From Merdimmobilis hominis (GTDB taxonomy: Bacteria > Bacillota > Clostridia > Oscillospirales > Ruminococcaceae): DNA of 64,000 nt. The notes under the pieces were generated by a model. The model was not told the DNA's origin. It ran no database searches and saw nothing but the letters and a program-made list of their open reading frames with translations. Location of the stretch: assembly GCF_016901855.1 (NCBI RefSeq), contig NZ_JACJKY010000009.1:36721-100720 (forward strand), in the 5' to 3' direction. The position numbers and the translations under genes were made by a program. Of the stretch, positions 9,087 through 16,990 are shown piece after piece (within the stretch, counting starts at the first letter, position 1; every line of letters starts with the position of its first letter).

Positions 9087-9616
9087 TGAGCGTACATATG
9101 TTGATTGCCGGATTCGGCGGCCAGGGCGTTTTGTTCGCCGGCAAAATCATCGCTTACACCGGTATGATTGAAGAAAAACAAGTTTCGTGGCTTCCCTCTT
9201 ACGGTCCGGAAATGCGCGGCGGTACTGCAAACTGCTCGGTTTGCATCGACGATAAACCGATCGGCTGCCCGATCGTTTTAAATCCGAAAACACTGATGGT
9301 TATGAACCGTCCGTCCTATGATAAATTCATCAATGAAGTTCAGCCGGGTGGTACCGTGGTTCTCGATTCCACATTGATCGAAGCGGACTCCACACGTGAT
9401 GATATCACTGTGTGTGCAATTCCTGCAACGCAGATGGCAAATGACAACGGCCTGCATGGACTTGCAAACATCATCATGCTGGGTCAGACGCTCAAAGCAA
9501 CGGGATTTTGCTCGATGGACGTGTTAAAAGAAGCGATGAAGCGGTGTATCCCAGCAAGAAAACAGCATTTGCTTGAGCCGAATCTGCGCGCATTGCAGAT
9601 GGGCTATGATTATTAA
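9086..9616 (+). CDS. korC: 2-oxoacid:ferredoxin oxidoreductase, gamma subunit
   Basis: The 176-residue gamma subunit has the family start LIAGFGGQGVLFAGKII and the SYGPEMRGGTANCSVCI motif characteristic of the POR/KOR gamma domain, which helps bind coenzyme A. It is coupled by a 1-base overlap to korB and ends the catalytic part of the operon. The glycosyltransferase starting 24 bases later may be on the same transcript, but no functional link is apparent. Confidence 0.93.
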   Translation: MSVHMLIAGFGGQGVLFAGKIIAYTGMIEEKQVSWLPSYGPEMRGGTANCSVCIDDKPIGCPIVLNPKTLMVMNRPSYDKFINEVQPGGTVVLDSTLIEADSTRDDITVCAIPATQMANDNGLHGLANIIMLGQTLKATGFCSMDVLKEAMKRCIPARKQHLLEPNLRALQMGYDY

Positions 9617-9640
9617 GAGGAAAGAAGGACGATATATTCT

Positions 9641-10651
9641 ATGAAAGTTCAGCTTTACAGCGGCGGATTGCACAGCGTCGGCCGTTCAGGGGTCGGACGT
9701 GCGATCAAACACCAAAAACGCGCGCTCACACTGAATCACATCGAATATACAACCGATCGAAACGATTCGTTCGATATCGCCCATATCAATACCATTTTCC
9801 CGAGTTCCTATTTCTGGGCGAAAAAATGCCGCAAAAACGGCAAAAAAGTGATTTATCATGCACATTCCACGCGTGAGGATTTTGAGCGGTCCTTTATGTT
9901 TTCCAATATGCTTGCGCCGCTGTTTCAAAAATGGATTGTGCGCTGCTATAATACAGCAGACGCGCTCATCACTCCTACGCCGTACTCCAAACGGCTGATC
10001 GAAGCATACGGTATCAAAAAGCCGATTTATGCGCTTTCTAACGGTATTGAGCTTGACTTTTTCTGCTACGATGAAGCACGTGCAAAAGAATTCCGCAAAC
10101 AGTTCGGATTCTCCGAGGACGACAAAGTCATAATCTCCGTCGGATTATACATCGAACGCAAAGGCATTCTTGACTTCGTCGAGCTTGCAAAGCGGATGCC
10201 GGAATACAAGTTTGTCTGGTTTGGCTACACACCGCTTTATCAAGTGCCGCGCAAAGTGCGCAAAGCGGTCAAAACAAAGCTTCCAAACCTGTTTTTCCCG
10301 GGCTATGTAGAACCGGAGCATTTTCGAAATGCGTATTCGGGCGCTGATTTATTCCTGTTCCCGACCTACGAAGAAACAGAGGGAATTGTATTGCTCGAAT
10401 CGCTTGCTTGCCGGCAAAACACGCTGATTCGTGACATCCCGATTTACGAATCATGGCTGACAGACGGTGTCAATGTGTATAAAGCAAAGACGCTCAACGA
10501 GTTTGAAGCGCGGATTCGTGGAATCTGTGAGCACACATTACCGTGTTTAAAGGATGCGGGATATGAACTGGTTTCTGATAAAGACTTGTCGCAGATTGGA
10601 AAGCAGCTGCTTAAAATCTACGAGTCGGTATTAAACGAACCGCAATCTTAA
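9641..10651 (+). CDS. Glycosyltransferase, GT4 family
   Basis: The 336-residue protein has a GT-B fold layout: an N-terminal acceptor half (about 1-160) and a C-terminal nucleotide-sugar half starting at KVIISVGLYIERKGI. The GT4 donor-site region FPTYEETEGIVLLESLA, with the conserved E-x7-E pattern, is at about residues 244-260. There is no signal peptide, so it acts on the cytoplasmic face of the membrane. It is likely to build a cell-envelope glycolipid or polysaccharide; similar proteins are annotated as diglucosyl-diacylglycerol type transferases, but that substrate is not proven. AAGAGGAAAGAAGG precedes the ATG. It is 24 bases after korC, with no terminator between. Confidence 0.85.
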   Translation: MKVQLYSGGLHSVGRSGVGRAIKHQKRALTLNHIEYTTDRNDSFDIAHINTIFPSSYFWAKKCRKNGKKVIYHAHSTREDFERSFMFSNMLAPLFQKWIVRCYNTADALITPTPYSKRLIEAYGIKKPIYALSNGIELDFFCYDEARAKEFRKQFGFSEDDKVIISVGLYIERKGILDFVELAKRMPEYKFVWFGYTPLYQVPRKVRKAVKTKLPNLFFPGYVEPEHFRNAYSGADLFLFPTYEETEGIVLLESLACRQNTLIRDIPIYESWLTDGVNVYKAKTLNEFEARIRGICEHTLPCLKDAGYELVSDKDLSQIGKQLLKIYESVLNEPQS

Positions 10652-10672
10652 AACACATTCCATTTGGGTACC

Positions 10673-10701
10673 TTGTCAAAATGCGTTTGATATGGTACAC
10701 T
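10673..10701 (+). promoter_or_regulatory. Promoter of the Bfd-like gene
   Basis: TTGTCA, a 17-base spacer and TACACT lie 44 bases before the start codon. Confidence 0.65.
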
Positions 10702-10745
10702 GTAATCACAATGAGATCTTTACCAAATAAAGGAGGTCGGTTTTC

Positions 10746-10952
10746 ATGAAAGAAATGAAAGAAAACTACGAAATCTGCCATTGCAAAAAAGTGACGTATT
10801 TTGATGTAGAAAACGCACTGCACAACAACAAAACATTTACCGAAGTGGAAGAAGCATTTGCTGACGTTCAGCGGATCACCAAATGTTCAACCGGCTGCGG
10901 TGGCTGTCATGACGAGATTATGAAAACAATCTCCGAGATCATGAGTGCATAA
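10746..10952 (+). CDS. Stand-alone BFD-like [2Fe-2S]-binding protein
   Basis: The 68-residue protein has the Bfd cysteine arrangement: C11-x-C13 early and C51-x-x-C54 late, plus an additional Cys47, with the intervening helices (DVENALHNN...) of the BFD fold. Bacterioferritin-associated ferredoxins release iron from ferritin-like stores; free-standing BFD domains in anaerobes may be small electron carriers or redox sensors. No bacterioferritin gene lies in the window, so the partner is unknown. The gene has its own promoter, a strong AAAGGAGG site and a terminator directly after it, so it is a monocistron. Confidence 0.85.
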   Translation: MKEMKENYEICHCKKVTYFDVENALHNNKTFTEVEEAFADVQRITKCSTGCGGCHDEIMKTISEIMSA

Positions 10953-10959
10953 CACAAAC

Positions 10960-11004
10960 CAAACCCTCCGACGGCGTTTTTGCTGTACGGAGGGTTCTTT
11001 TTTC
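10960..11004 (+). terminator. Intrinsic terminator after the Bfd-like gene
   Basis: AACCCTCCG and CGGAGGGTT form the stem around a 21-base loop that includes a further weak pairing; a T-rich run (CTTTTTT) follows. Confidence 0.85.
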
Positions 11005-11035
11005 GTCTGACTGCATCTGGTCTGATTCAGCAGCA

Positions 11036-11071
11036 TAAAAAAGATCCTGTCAAACGACAGGATCTTTTTGT
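11036..11071 (-). terminator. Terminator of the metallophosphoesterase gene (bidirectional)
   Basis: GATCCTGTC and GACAGGATC form a 9-bp stem with an AAAC-type loop, flanked by A-runs on the left and T-runs on the right, so it can work for either direction. It lies 18 bases beyond the minus-strand stop. Confidence 0.85.
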
Positions 11072-11088
11072 TTACTATTTGTTATCAC

Positions 11089-14000
11089 TTATCTTGCTCT
11101 GCGGCGCATCCAGTATGTGAATCCACCTGCGCTGAGTCCTGCGGCAGCCAGCATCAGCATGACCAGAAGCAATGCGTTTTGATCACCGGTATCCGGCATA
11201 TCTCCGCCGTCTTGCGTGCCGTCACCCGGTTTTTCCGGATCAACAGATGCATCTTTCACCGTATACGTCACTGCATCGGAGAAAGCGAGTACTTTGCCGG
11301 CATTATCATATGCAACTGCATAGATAGTCGCGGTTTCGCCCGGTTTTGTAGAAAGCTGAATCTCTTTTGAGCTCTCACCGCCGCCGACCAGTGTGTCAGA
11401 CAGAATATCAGCAGAAACATCGCTTACAGTCAATGTTTTTCCCGTTTCACGGTCAAAGTCAACCGAAAGCTCTGTGATATCGATGTCATATTCCACTGTA
11501 CCGGAACCATACGAATCAAGTTTCTCACGGTCGTAGTAGTTGAAGTCATCAAGCACCGGCGAATAGGAGTTTAAGTAAATCTTATCATTCGCCAGGTCAA
11601 AGTAGAGCATTTTCACATAACCGCTTCCGCCGCCCTCTGCGCTCTGATAGTCGGTGCAGATGCGGTATACCACACGATCTTCAACGCCGTCGTTGTTGTC
11701 GTCAAAACCTACGAAGTTCAGCGAAGAACCATGATAGTGACCGTTTAATACAGCGACAACATTCTGATTTTTACTGCACACTTCATTCATGACACGGTCA
11801 CTGAAGTAGTCCGGCTCAGCATTTGCGTTGATGCCCGGATGCATGCAGATGAATGCCTTTTTGTCCGAATATTTCGCGAGCACCTCGTTCATCCATGCGA
11901 TCTCAGCGTCTGAGGTATCCCAGGACATATAGAGGAACAAAAGCTCCTCACCGTCAACGGTTACAAAGTCGTAATGGCCTTTGTTGTTATCGTAGGTGCC
12001 GCCGTACCACGGATTGTTCTCATAGCGGGATGCACCGAAGTATTTCGTATACAGGTCGTACACTGCATTGCCGTGTGCAACGTCATGGTTGCCGCCCAGC
12101 ACACCGTACGGAAGCGATGCATCCTCGAATTTCTGCAACTGATTGGATGCGTTGATAAACTGATATTCCTCATTGAATTCATCGACAATGTCGCCGGTAT
12201 GAAGCACATACTCAATGCCGAGTGTGTCTTTATTGTTGACAATCCAATCGGTCATGATATCAAAATTTTGCATGTACTGCTCGGAATAATACTGTGTATC
12301 CGTAATCCATGCCAGTGCAAAGTCATACTGCTCCGGAATTGCGGTGCCGTCCCACTCATAGTCGTTTTTGACGGTATCCGCTGTTGCCTGTTCCTCGGTA
12401 TACGGTGTATACTCTGTGCCGCGTGCCTGTGCAAGTACAGTGACTTTGCCGTTTTCAACATAATCATCCATTGCGAATACTGCGGTTGCTTTCTGGTTCT
12501 CATAAACGGTATCAAGCAGCTCCCACTCGCCTGTTTCCGTCCGTTTTGCGTAGAGGTTTACGTCTTTGCCGTCGTTTGATACTGCATCCACATCCACACG
12601 GAGTGTACCTGTTGCTGCACCATTTGTGCTGATTTCAAAGATCTGATACGGAATCTGTCCGTTCTGTGAAGAAGCAGTACCAAAGCCCTGTGCAGCCGAT
12701 GCATTTGCCGTACTGTCGCCCACACCGGTGTAGACATTCATGTCGTCAAGCGGTGTTGCGCTATAAAGCAGTACTTTATCGGTGTTCTCCGGTCCATTCA
12801 CCTGTGCGGAAGCCGGATATTTCGATGCTGAAACGGTGAGTTCCATGTCGAGTGCCGGTTTTTCTTCTGTCACAACCTGTTCCGGTGTATTATCGGTTGT
12901 AAAGGTCACGCTCTGACGCAGACCGGAAGTGCTCTCTACCGTCAGCGTATGTTCGCCGTCAGCAAGTGTTGTGGTATCAATCATACCCGATACTGCATCT
13001 GCGGCGCCTGCCGGCAGTGTGAACATCATGGTGACATACAGGTTATATCCTGCACTGTCGCCGACTTTGATTTCTGTTTCTTTGCTTAAATCAGCACCGG
13101 TTTCGCTGACAACCGAATCCGGACGAATGACTGTACCGTCTGTCATGGAAAGTGCCATATCACTGATATAGAAATCGTCGTTGTTTGCATCGGTGTTCCA
13201 CTCCCACGGCGAACCATAGGTACCGGTGCGAAGCGTCAGTTCAATCGTTGCCGAACCATCCTCGTGATAAGTGAACAGCGATTCATCCACGAGAATTGAC
13301 ATCGAAGAATCCGTCGGCACTTCGCTCGATTTTGAGAAGTGACGAATGACCGTATTCCCTGTTGTCAATGCATTCTGAAAGTAGCTGTCCACACCGCGGT
13401 AAGAGAATGTGAAGAATGCGCCGTTTTCCATCGTATTGTTTAACGAAATCGGTGTACCGTCCACCTGTGCGGTCAATCCTGCGGACTCATCCGAAAAATC
13501 TTTTGCACTAAACGGTACGGTTCCGCTGAGTGTTTCACTTGTATCCAGATTAACGCGCAAGCCCTCCACGCCGTCATCCAGATGATTGACTGTCACGCGT
13601 TTGACCGGCGTCATCGTGGTGCGGTAATCGTTCTCGGCTTTGACATAAAAGTCTACATAATCCGCATTCAGAATTGCTGCCGACGGGATGTATGCATACC
13701 ATTTGTTATAGATTGCGAAGCTTGTTGTACGTTCGCTTACATATGAATCCATTTCGGATGTTTTATAAAACAGCTCGATTGCACGAACCGGCATTGTATC
13801 GCTGCCTGCATACGAATATGGAATCCGTACAAATTCACCCTGTTCTACAGAAGTCACTTCTTCGAGCTGTTCAATCTTCGGCGAAGACTGATCATCGGGC
13901 GCATAGCAAAGCTGCTCTTCGCTGACAACGCCCATATTGGTTGTGGACCGTGAGCGATAAACAAGCATCTGCGGGCCTTCCGGATTGACTTTTAAATCGA

Positions 14001-15216
14001 CGCTCTTATTGTCTTTTAAGTCGGAAGAACCGTCCCAGAAGTAGCTCGAAACGAGTGTTTTTGTGCCGTCTTCCTGTTTTTGATACAGTTCAAATCCACG
14101 GAAGGTATTGCCCAAACCATTTTGTGCGGTGAAGATATAAACCGGTACTTCATCAGACAGTCCGTACGCTGCACGGAAATCCTCTTCCGTCGGGAATGTT
14201 GTGTACTGATCGCCGATTTGTTCCGCGCGATAACACCAAAGTACTGCTGTGGAATGTGCTTTGATTACACAGTTTCCGCTCTCCATCGACGATGTCATCA
14301 GCGGAAGTTCAACCGTGCTGTTCTCTTTGACGCGATAATACAAAACGTATTCCTCGTTTAAGTTGATGTCGCGATCGGTGGTATTCGTGAGCTCCACGCA
14401 CTCCATCAAATCATTCAGATTTCCGCTGGTACCGCCGAATTCTTCTTCACGTGCGGTATCATTCGGACGAATCTCTGTCATGTAAACGCCTTTGGGAACC
14501 TCTGTCGGTGCGGTAAATTCTTTTTGACCGTTGAGCTGGCGGAACGACACAACACCGGCGGTTGTCGGTTTTTTCGCCTGATATACAAGCATTTCACTGC
14601 CGAAATCCGGCACCGAAAGCTGCACAGACAAACCGTCTGCCGTTACCTCATCGGTTGCGTTTTGATTGTAACGATAATGCGAAACAACCTCACCGGATGC
14701 TGTTTTGATAGCAAAGCCGCGATCGTTTTCAGCAAATCCGTTCTGACCGCTCACTGTAAACACGCGAACGCCCTCAGGAACACGCATTGCTTCACGGAAT
14801 TCCTCTTCCGTTGCATAGTGGTCAGTATCCTTGCGCTGGCTCCACAAAACTGCGGTTTCACCTGCCGGAATAACAACCTCGTCATTGCCGTCAACTGTCT
14901 GTACCGTGAGCTGTTTCATTGTATAATCGCTGCCCGACTTGTATTCGTACCACAAGCCAAACTCCTGATTAAATGAAATGTCCCGATCTGTTGTGTTTGT
15001 GACTTCCACAAACTCCATTTGATCGCTGCCATTTCCGTATACGCTTTCACGTTTGACGTCATTTTGATAGATTTCTGTGATCCACAAATTCTCTGTATTC
15101 GGCTGATCGTTTTGCACATTTGTCTGCGCCAAAACCGATCCTGCCGGCAGTACAAGCGACGATGCAGTAATTGCCGCCGCCATACATACAGAAAGAATCC
15201 GTTTTTTCGAATCCAT
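11089..15216 (-). CDS. Secreted multidomain metallophosphoesterase with two lamin-tail domains and a sortase-like anchor
   Basis: The 1375-residue surface protein has, in order: a signal peptide; two lamin-tail-like domains (from about residues 47 and 245), each opening with TEI and containing a VE(V/L)TNTTDRDI motif; a long beta-sandwich region; a calcineurin-type phosphoesterase from about residue 965; and a C-terminal anchor. The phosphoesterase motifs are ITDTQ, HTGDIVDEF, LGGNHD (near 1042) and LNGHYHG (near 1159), a full metal site except that the usual first DxH is DTQ. The end has MPDTG, a hydrophobic segment and RRRAR, a variant LPXTG signal. Of two ATGs, 15216 is chosen for its spacing of 7 from GGAGG. 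Substrate may be an extracellular nucleotide, nucleic acid or phospho-sugar; unknown. Confidence 0.85.
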   Translation of the reverse strand: MDSKKRILSVCMAAAITASSLVLPAGSVLAQTNVQNDQPNTENLWITEIYQNDVKRESVYGNGSDQMEFVEVTNTTDRDISFNQEFGLWYEYKSGSDYTMKQLTVQTVDGNDEVVIPAGETAVLWSQRKDTDHYATEEEFREAMRVPEGVRVFTVSGQNGFAENDRGFAIKTASGEVVSHYRYNQNATDEVTADGLSVQLSVPDFGSEMLVYQAKKPTTAGVVSFRQLNGQKEFTAPTEVPKGVYMTEIRPNDTAREEEFGGTSGNLNDLMECVELTNTTDRDINLNEEYVLYYRVKENSTVELPLMTSSMESGNCVIKAHSTAVLWCYRAEQIGDQYTTFPTEEDFRAAYGLSDEVPVYIFTAQNGLGNTFRGFELYQKQEDGTKTLVSSYFWDGSSDLKDNKSVDLKVNPEGPQMLVYRSRSTTNMGVVSEEQLCYAPDDQSSPKIEQLEEVTSVEQGEFVRIPYSYAGSDTMPVRAIELFYKTSEMDSYVSERTTSFAIYNKWYAYIPSAAILNADYVDFYVKAENDYRTTMTPVKRVTVNHLDDGVEGLRVNLDTSETLSGTVPFSAKDFSDESAGLTAQVDGTPISLNNTMENGAFFTFSYRGVDSYFQNALTTGNTVIRHFSKSSEVPTDSSMSILVDESLFTYHEDGSATIELTLRTGTYGSPWEWNTDANNDDFYISDMALSMTDGTVIRPDSVVSETGADLSKETEIKVGDSAGYNLYVTMMFTLPAGAADAVSGMIDTTTLADGEHTLTVESTSGLRQSVTFTTDNTPEQVVTEEKPALDMELTVSASKYPASAQVNGPENTDKVLLYSATPLDDMNVYTGVGDSTANASAAQGFGTASSQNGQIPYQIFEISTNGAATGTLRVDVDAVSNDGKDVNLYAKRTETGEWELLDTVYENQKATAVFAMDDYVENGKVTVLAQARGTEYTPYTEEQATADTVKNDYEWDGTAIPEQYDFALAWITDTQYYSEQYMQNFDIMTDWIVNNKDTLGIEYVLHTGDIVDEFNEEYQFINASNQLQKFEDASLPYGVLGGNHDVAHGNAVYDLYTKYFGASRYENNPWYGGTYDNNKGHYDFVTVDGEELLFLYMSWDTSDAEIAWMNEVLAKYSDKKAFICMHPGINANAEPDYFSDRVMNEVCSKNQNVVAVLNGHYHGSSLNFVGFDDNNDGVEDRVVYRICTDYQSAEGGGSGYVKMLYFDLANDKIYLNSYSPVLDDFNYYDREKLDSYGSGTVEYDIDITELSVDFDRETGKTLTVSDVSADILSDTLVGGGESSKEIQLSTKPGETATIYAVAYDNAGKVLAFSDAVTYTVKDASVDPEKPGDGTQDGGDMPDTGDQNALLLVMLMLAAAGLSAGGFTYWMRRRAR

Positions 15217-15347
15217 ATCCATTCCTCCGTTTTTATCTCATTTCTTTTCACCTTTGAACGGATTTATTATAACAAAACTGTTTTAACACTACATGCGGAT
15301 TCCTGTAAAATGAACATCAAACGTATGTTAACGTCAAGCGTCAAATA

Positions 15348-15382
15348 TAAAAAAGCATCAGCCAGGGCTGATGCTTTTTTCA
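15348..15382 (-). terminator. Terminator of sigI-rsgI
   Basis: AAAAGCATCAGCC pairs with GGCTGATGCTTTT, with runs of A and T on the two sides, 17 bases beyond the rsgI stop. Confidence 0.9.
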
Positions 15383-15398
15383 TGTCTATTTTTATTTT

Positions 15399-16199
15399 TC
15401 AGTGTGTTTCATCATCGTCATCATCCTGATCATCGTCGTCACTGTCGTCGTCATCGTCGTCATCGTCATCGTCGTCATCGTCGTCATCACTATCATCATC
15501 GTCACTATCGTCATCATCAGAATGAGAGGATTCCGTCAAAGAGGATTCTTCCATCTTAGAAGACTCCTCGATTTTAGATGATTCTTCCGGACTGGATGTT
15601 TCCGGCTGTTCTTCAGATGCAAACGACCAAACTTTATTTCCGCCAACAAAGAAGACAAGATCAGATGCATCTTCGATATCAAACTGCACTGCGTGTGTTA
15701 AAATCGCTTTGGTATCATCGGAAAACGATTGATCCGAAGAATCGACATCAAACCGCACTTCCCCACCGGATGAAAGCATCTGAAGCGAAATTGCACGTTC
15801 AATGAGCTCTTTTGCAATCTGCGTCTTATCTTTTCCCTTGTACTCATACCCCTCTAACAGCGTCTTGCCATCTTCGTTGACGCCCTCCACACGAAGCACA
15901 TCACCATATCGATTGAGCTCCATCTGTACTTCCGGATTGATTTTCATATAAATAGAGCCATACGGCATCCACCAGTTCCACCACGATACTCCAATCACCA
16001 ACAACAGACACGCTGCAACTGCCACAGCAATGCGCGCTGCACGAATATAAACGGTTGGCTGTGTACGTTCCCGAACCGGTATAATATCGTATACTGTCTG
16101 TCCTACTTCATAATGGCGATTGACCACTTTCAAAAAGCGTCCGTATTCATCCAATACAACCGCATACCCCATATGACATTCCATCACAAGATAGCTCAT
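15399..16199 (-). CDS. rsgI: Anti-sigma-I factor RsgI with a poly-aspartate extracellular tail
   Basis: The 266-residue single-pass membrane protein has an N-terminal cytoplasmic RsgI_N domain (about 1-50) that binds SigI, a membrane segment (about 54-74, ending with several Trp), and an extracellular part. The conserved INPEVQMELN motif contains Asn88-Pro89, the bond cut by autoproteolysis in characterised RsgI proteins. Beyond the juxtamembrane domain (to about 190) come a Ser/Glu-rich stretch and 32 aspartates in the last 40 or so residues. RsgI proteins often carry sugar-binding modules here; this one carries only the acidic tail. The ATG overlaps the sigI stop (ATGA). Confidence 0.9.
   Translation of the reverse strand: MSYLVMECHMGYAVVLDEYGRFLKVVNRHYEVGQTVYDIIPVRERTQPTVYIRAARIAVAVAACLLLVIGVSWWNWWMPYGSIYMKINPEVQMELNRYGDVLRVEGVNEDGKTLLEGYEYKGKDKTQIAKELIERAISLQMLSSGGEVRFDVDSSDQSFSDDTKAILTHAVQFDIEDASDLVFFVGGNKVWSFASEEQPETSSPEESSKIEESSKMEESSLTESSHSDDDDSDDDDSDDDDDDDDDDDDDDDSDDDDQDDDDDETH
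15411..15518 (-). repeat. Trinucleotide (GAY)n tract encoding poly-aspartate
   Basis: Thirty-six consecutive codons read as GAT/GAC apart from three Ser codons and one Gln codon. They encode runs of 4, 4, 15, 4 and 5 aspartates at the RsgI C terminus. The mixture of GAT and GAC means it is not a perfect microsatellite, but the length is likely to vary between strains. Confidence 0.95.
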
Positions 16200-16927
16200 T
16201 TTGACGCCTCCTTTTTTCTGTGGACTTGGGAAAGATGTCCGCGGATAATTTCATACCCGTTTGTAAACGCAACCATCAATGCCACCAGATATTTTCGATG
16301 CCGCTCAAGCGTTTTTCGTTCCACGCCTGTTCCCGCACAGAGTGCCGTAATCGGAAGCCGCTTTGTTTGAAGCAATTCCTCAAGCAAAGCTGGATTCTCT
16401 TTCGCATACATGAGCACACGCGAACAGCTTTCAAGTGTCCGTGCCTGCTTCGGACAGTTTTCCGAAATATCCGAAAACGAAATTCCAAAATCCGAAAGCT
16501 GTGCAGAAAGCTCTGTAATTTCCTGACGGGTTGCCGTCACCAATTCGTAACGATCTGTCTGCTGATTCGGATCCGCAAGCGTGTCCCCGATTGTACCTGC
16601 TGATTCATCGTTTGTCGGCTGATCGATTGAAAGCTTATTTTGATGACGCTGTTCTTTGCGCACATAGTCAATCAGACGGCGTTTGATCACAAGGGAAGCG
16701 TATTTGAAAAATGCGCCTTTGAATTTTTCATAGTGCACAATCGCTTCATAAAACGCCGTCATAGCAACACTGAGTTCGTCATCTTCATCTGTCACACGTT
16801 TTCCTTTTAAAAAACGGGATGTTTCCGAACGAATAAACGGCAGGTACGATCGAATCAAACGATCTGCTGCCTGTGTACTTTTCTGCGCACACAGTACCTG
16901 CGTGACAACATCTGGTTCGTCATGCAT
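16196..16927 (-). CDS. sigI: RNA polymerase sigma factor SigI
   Basis: SigI is an alternative sigma-70-family factor that in Bacillus responds to heat and envelope stress and in cellulolytic Clostridia to polysaccharides. The 243-residue protein has a region 2-like domain with DDELSVAMTAFYEAI and FFKYASLVIKRRLIDYVRKE (roughly residues 60-110). A C-terminal helix-turn-helix follows, with RLPITALCAGTGVERKTLERHRKYL (split here only for description: RLPITALCAGTG then VERKTLERHR). The ATG at 16927 is preferred to longer starts because GGAGGG lies 6 bases upstream and it avoids overlap with the MATE gene. It is translationally coupled to rsgI. Confidence 0.92.
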   Translation of the reverse strand: MHDEPDVVTQVLCAQKSTQAADRLIRSYLPFIRSETSRFLKGKRVTDEDDELSVAMTAFYEAIVHYEKFKGAFFKYASLVIKRRLIDYVRKEQRHQNKLSIDQPTNDESAGTIGDTLADPNQQTDRYELVTATRQEITELSAQLSDFGISFSDISENCPKQARTLESCSRVLMYAKENPALLEELLQTKRLPITALCAGTGVERKTLERHRKYLVALMVAFTNGYEIIRGHLSQVHRKKEASK

Positions 16928-16951
16928 ATAAGATCCCTCCACAATAGATAG

Positions 16952-16990
16952 TATTCGGACGCACTGCCGCAAAAACGGGGTCACGCATTC
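16952..16990 (-). promoter_or_regulatory. Possible autoregulated sigma-I-type promoter of sigI-rsgI
   Basis: On the minus strand an A-run in the MATE stop region is followed by ACCCC, a 19-base gap, and CGAATA, 25 bases before the sigI start. A C-rich -35 and a CGAA-type -10 are reported for sigma-I promoters. The spacing was not checked against a known set. Confidence 0.35.

Noticed and set aside
15411..15518. CRISPR-like short repeats
   Set aside because: The repetition is codon-based (GAY) in the RsgI reading frame with no spacers.
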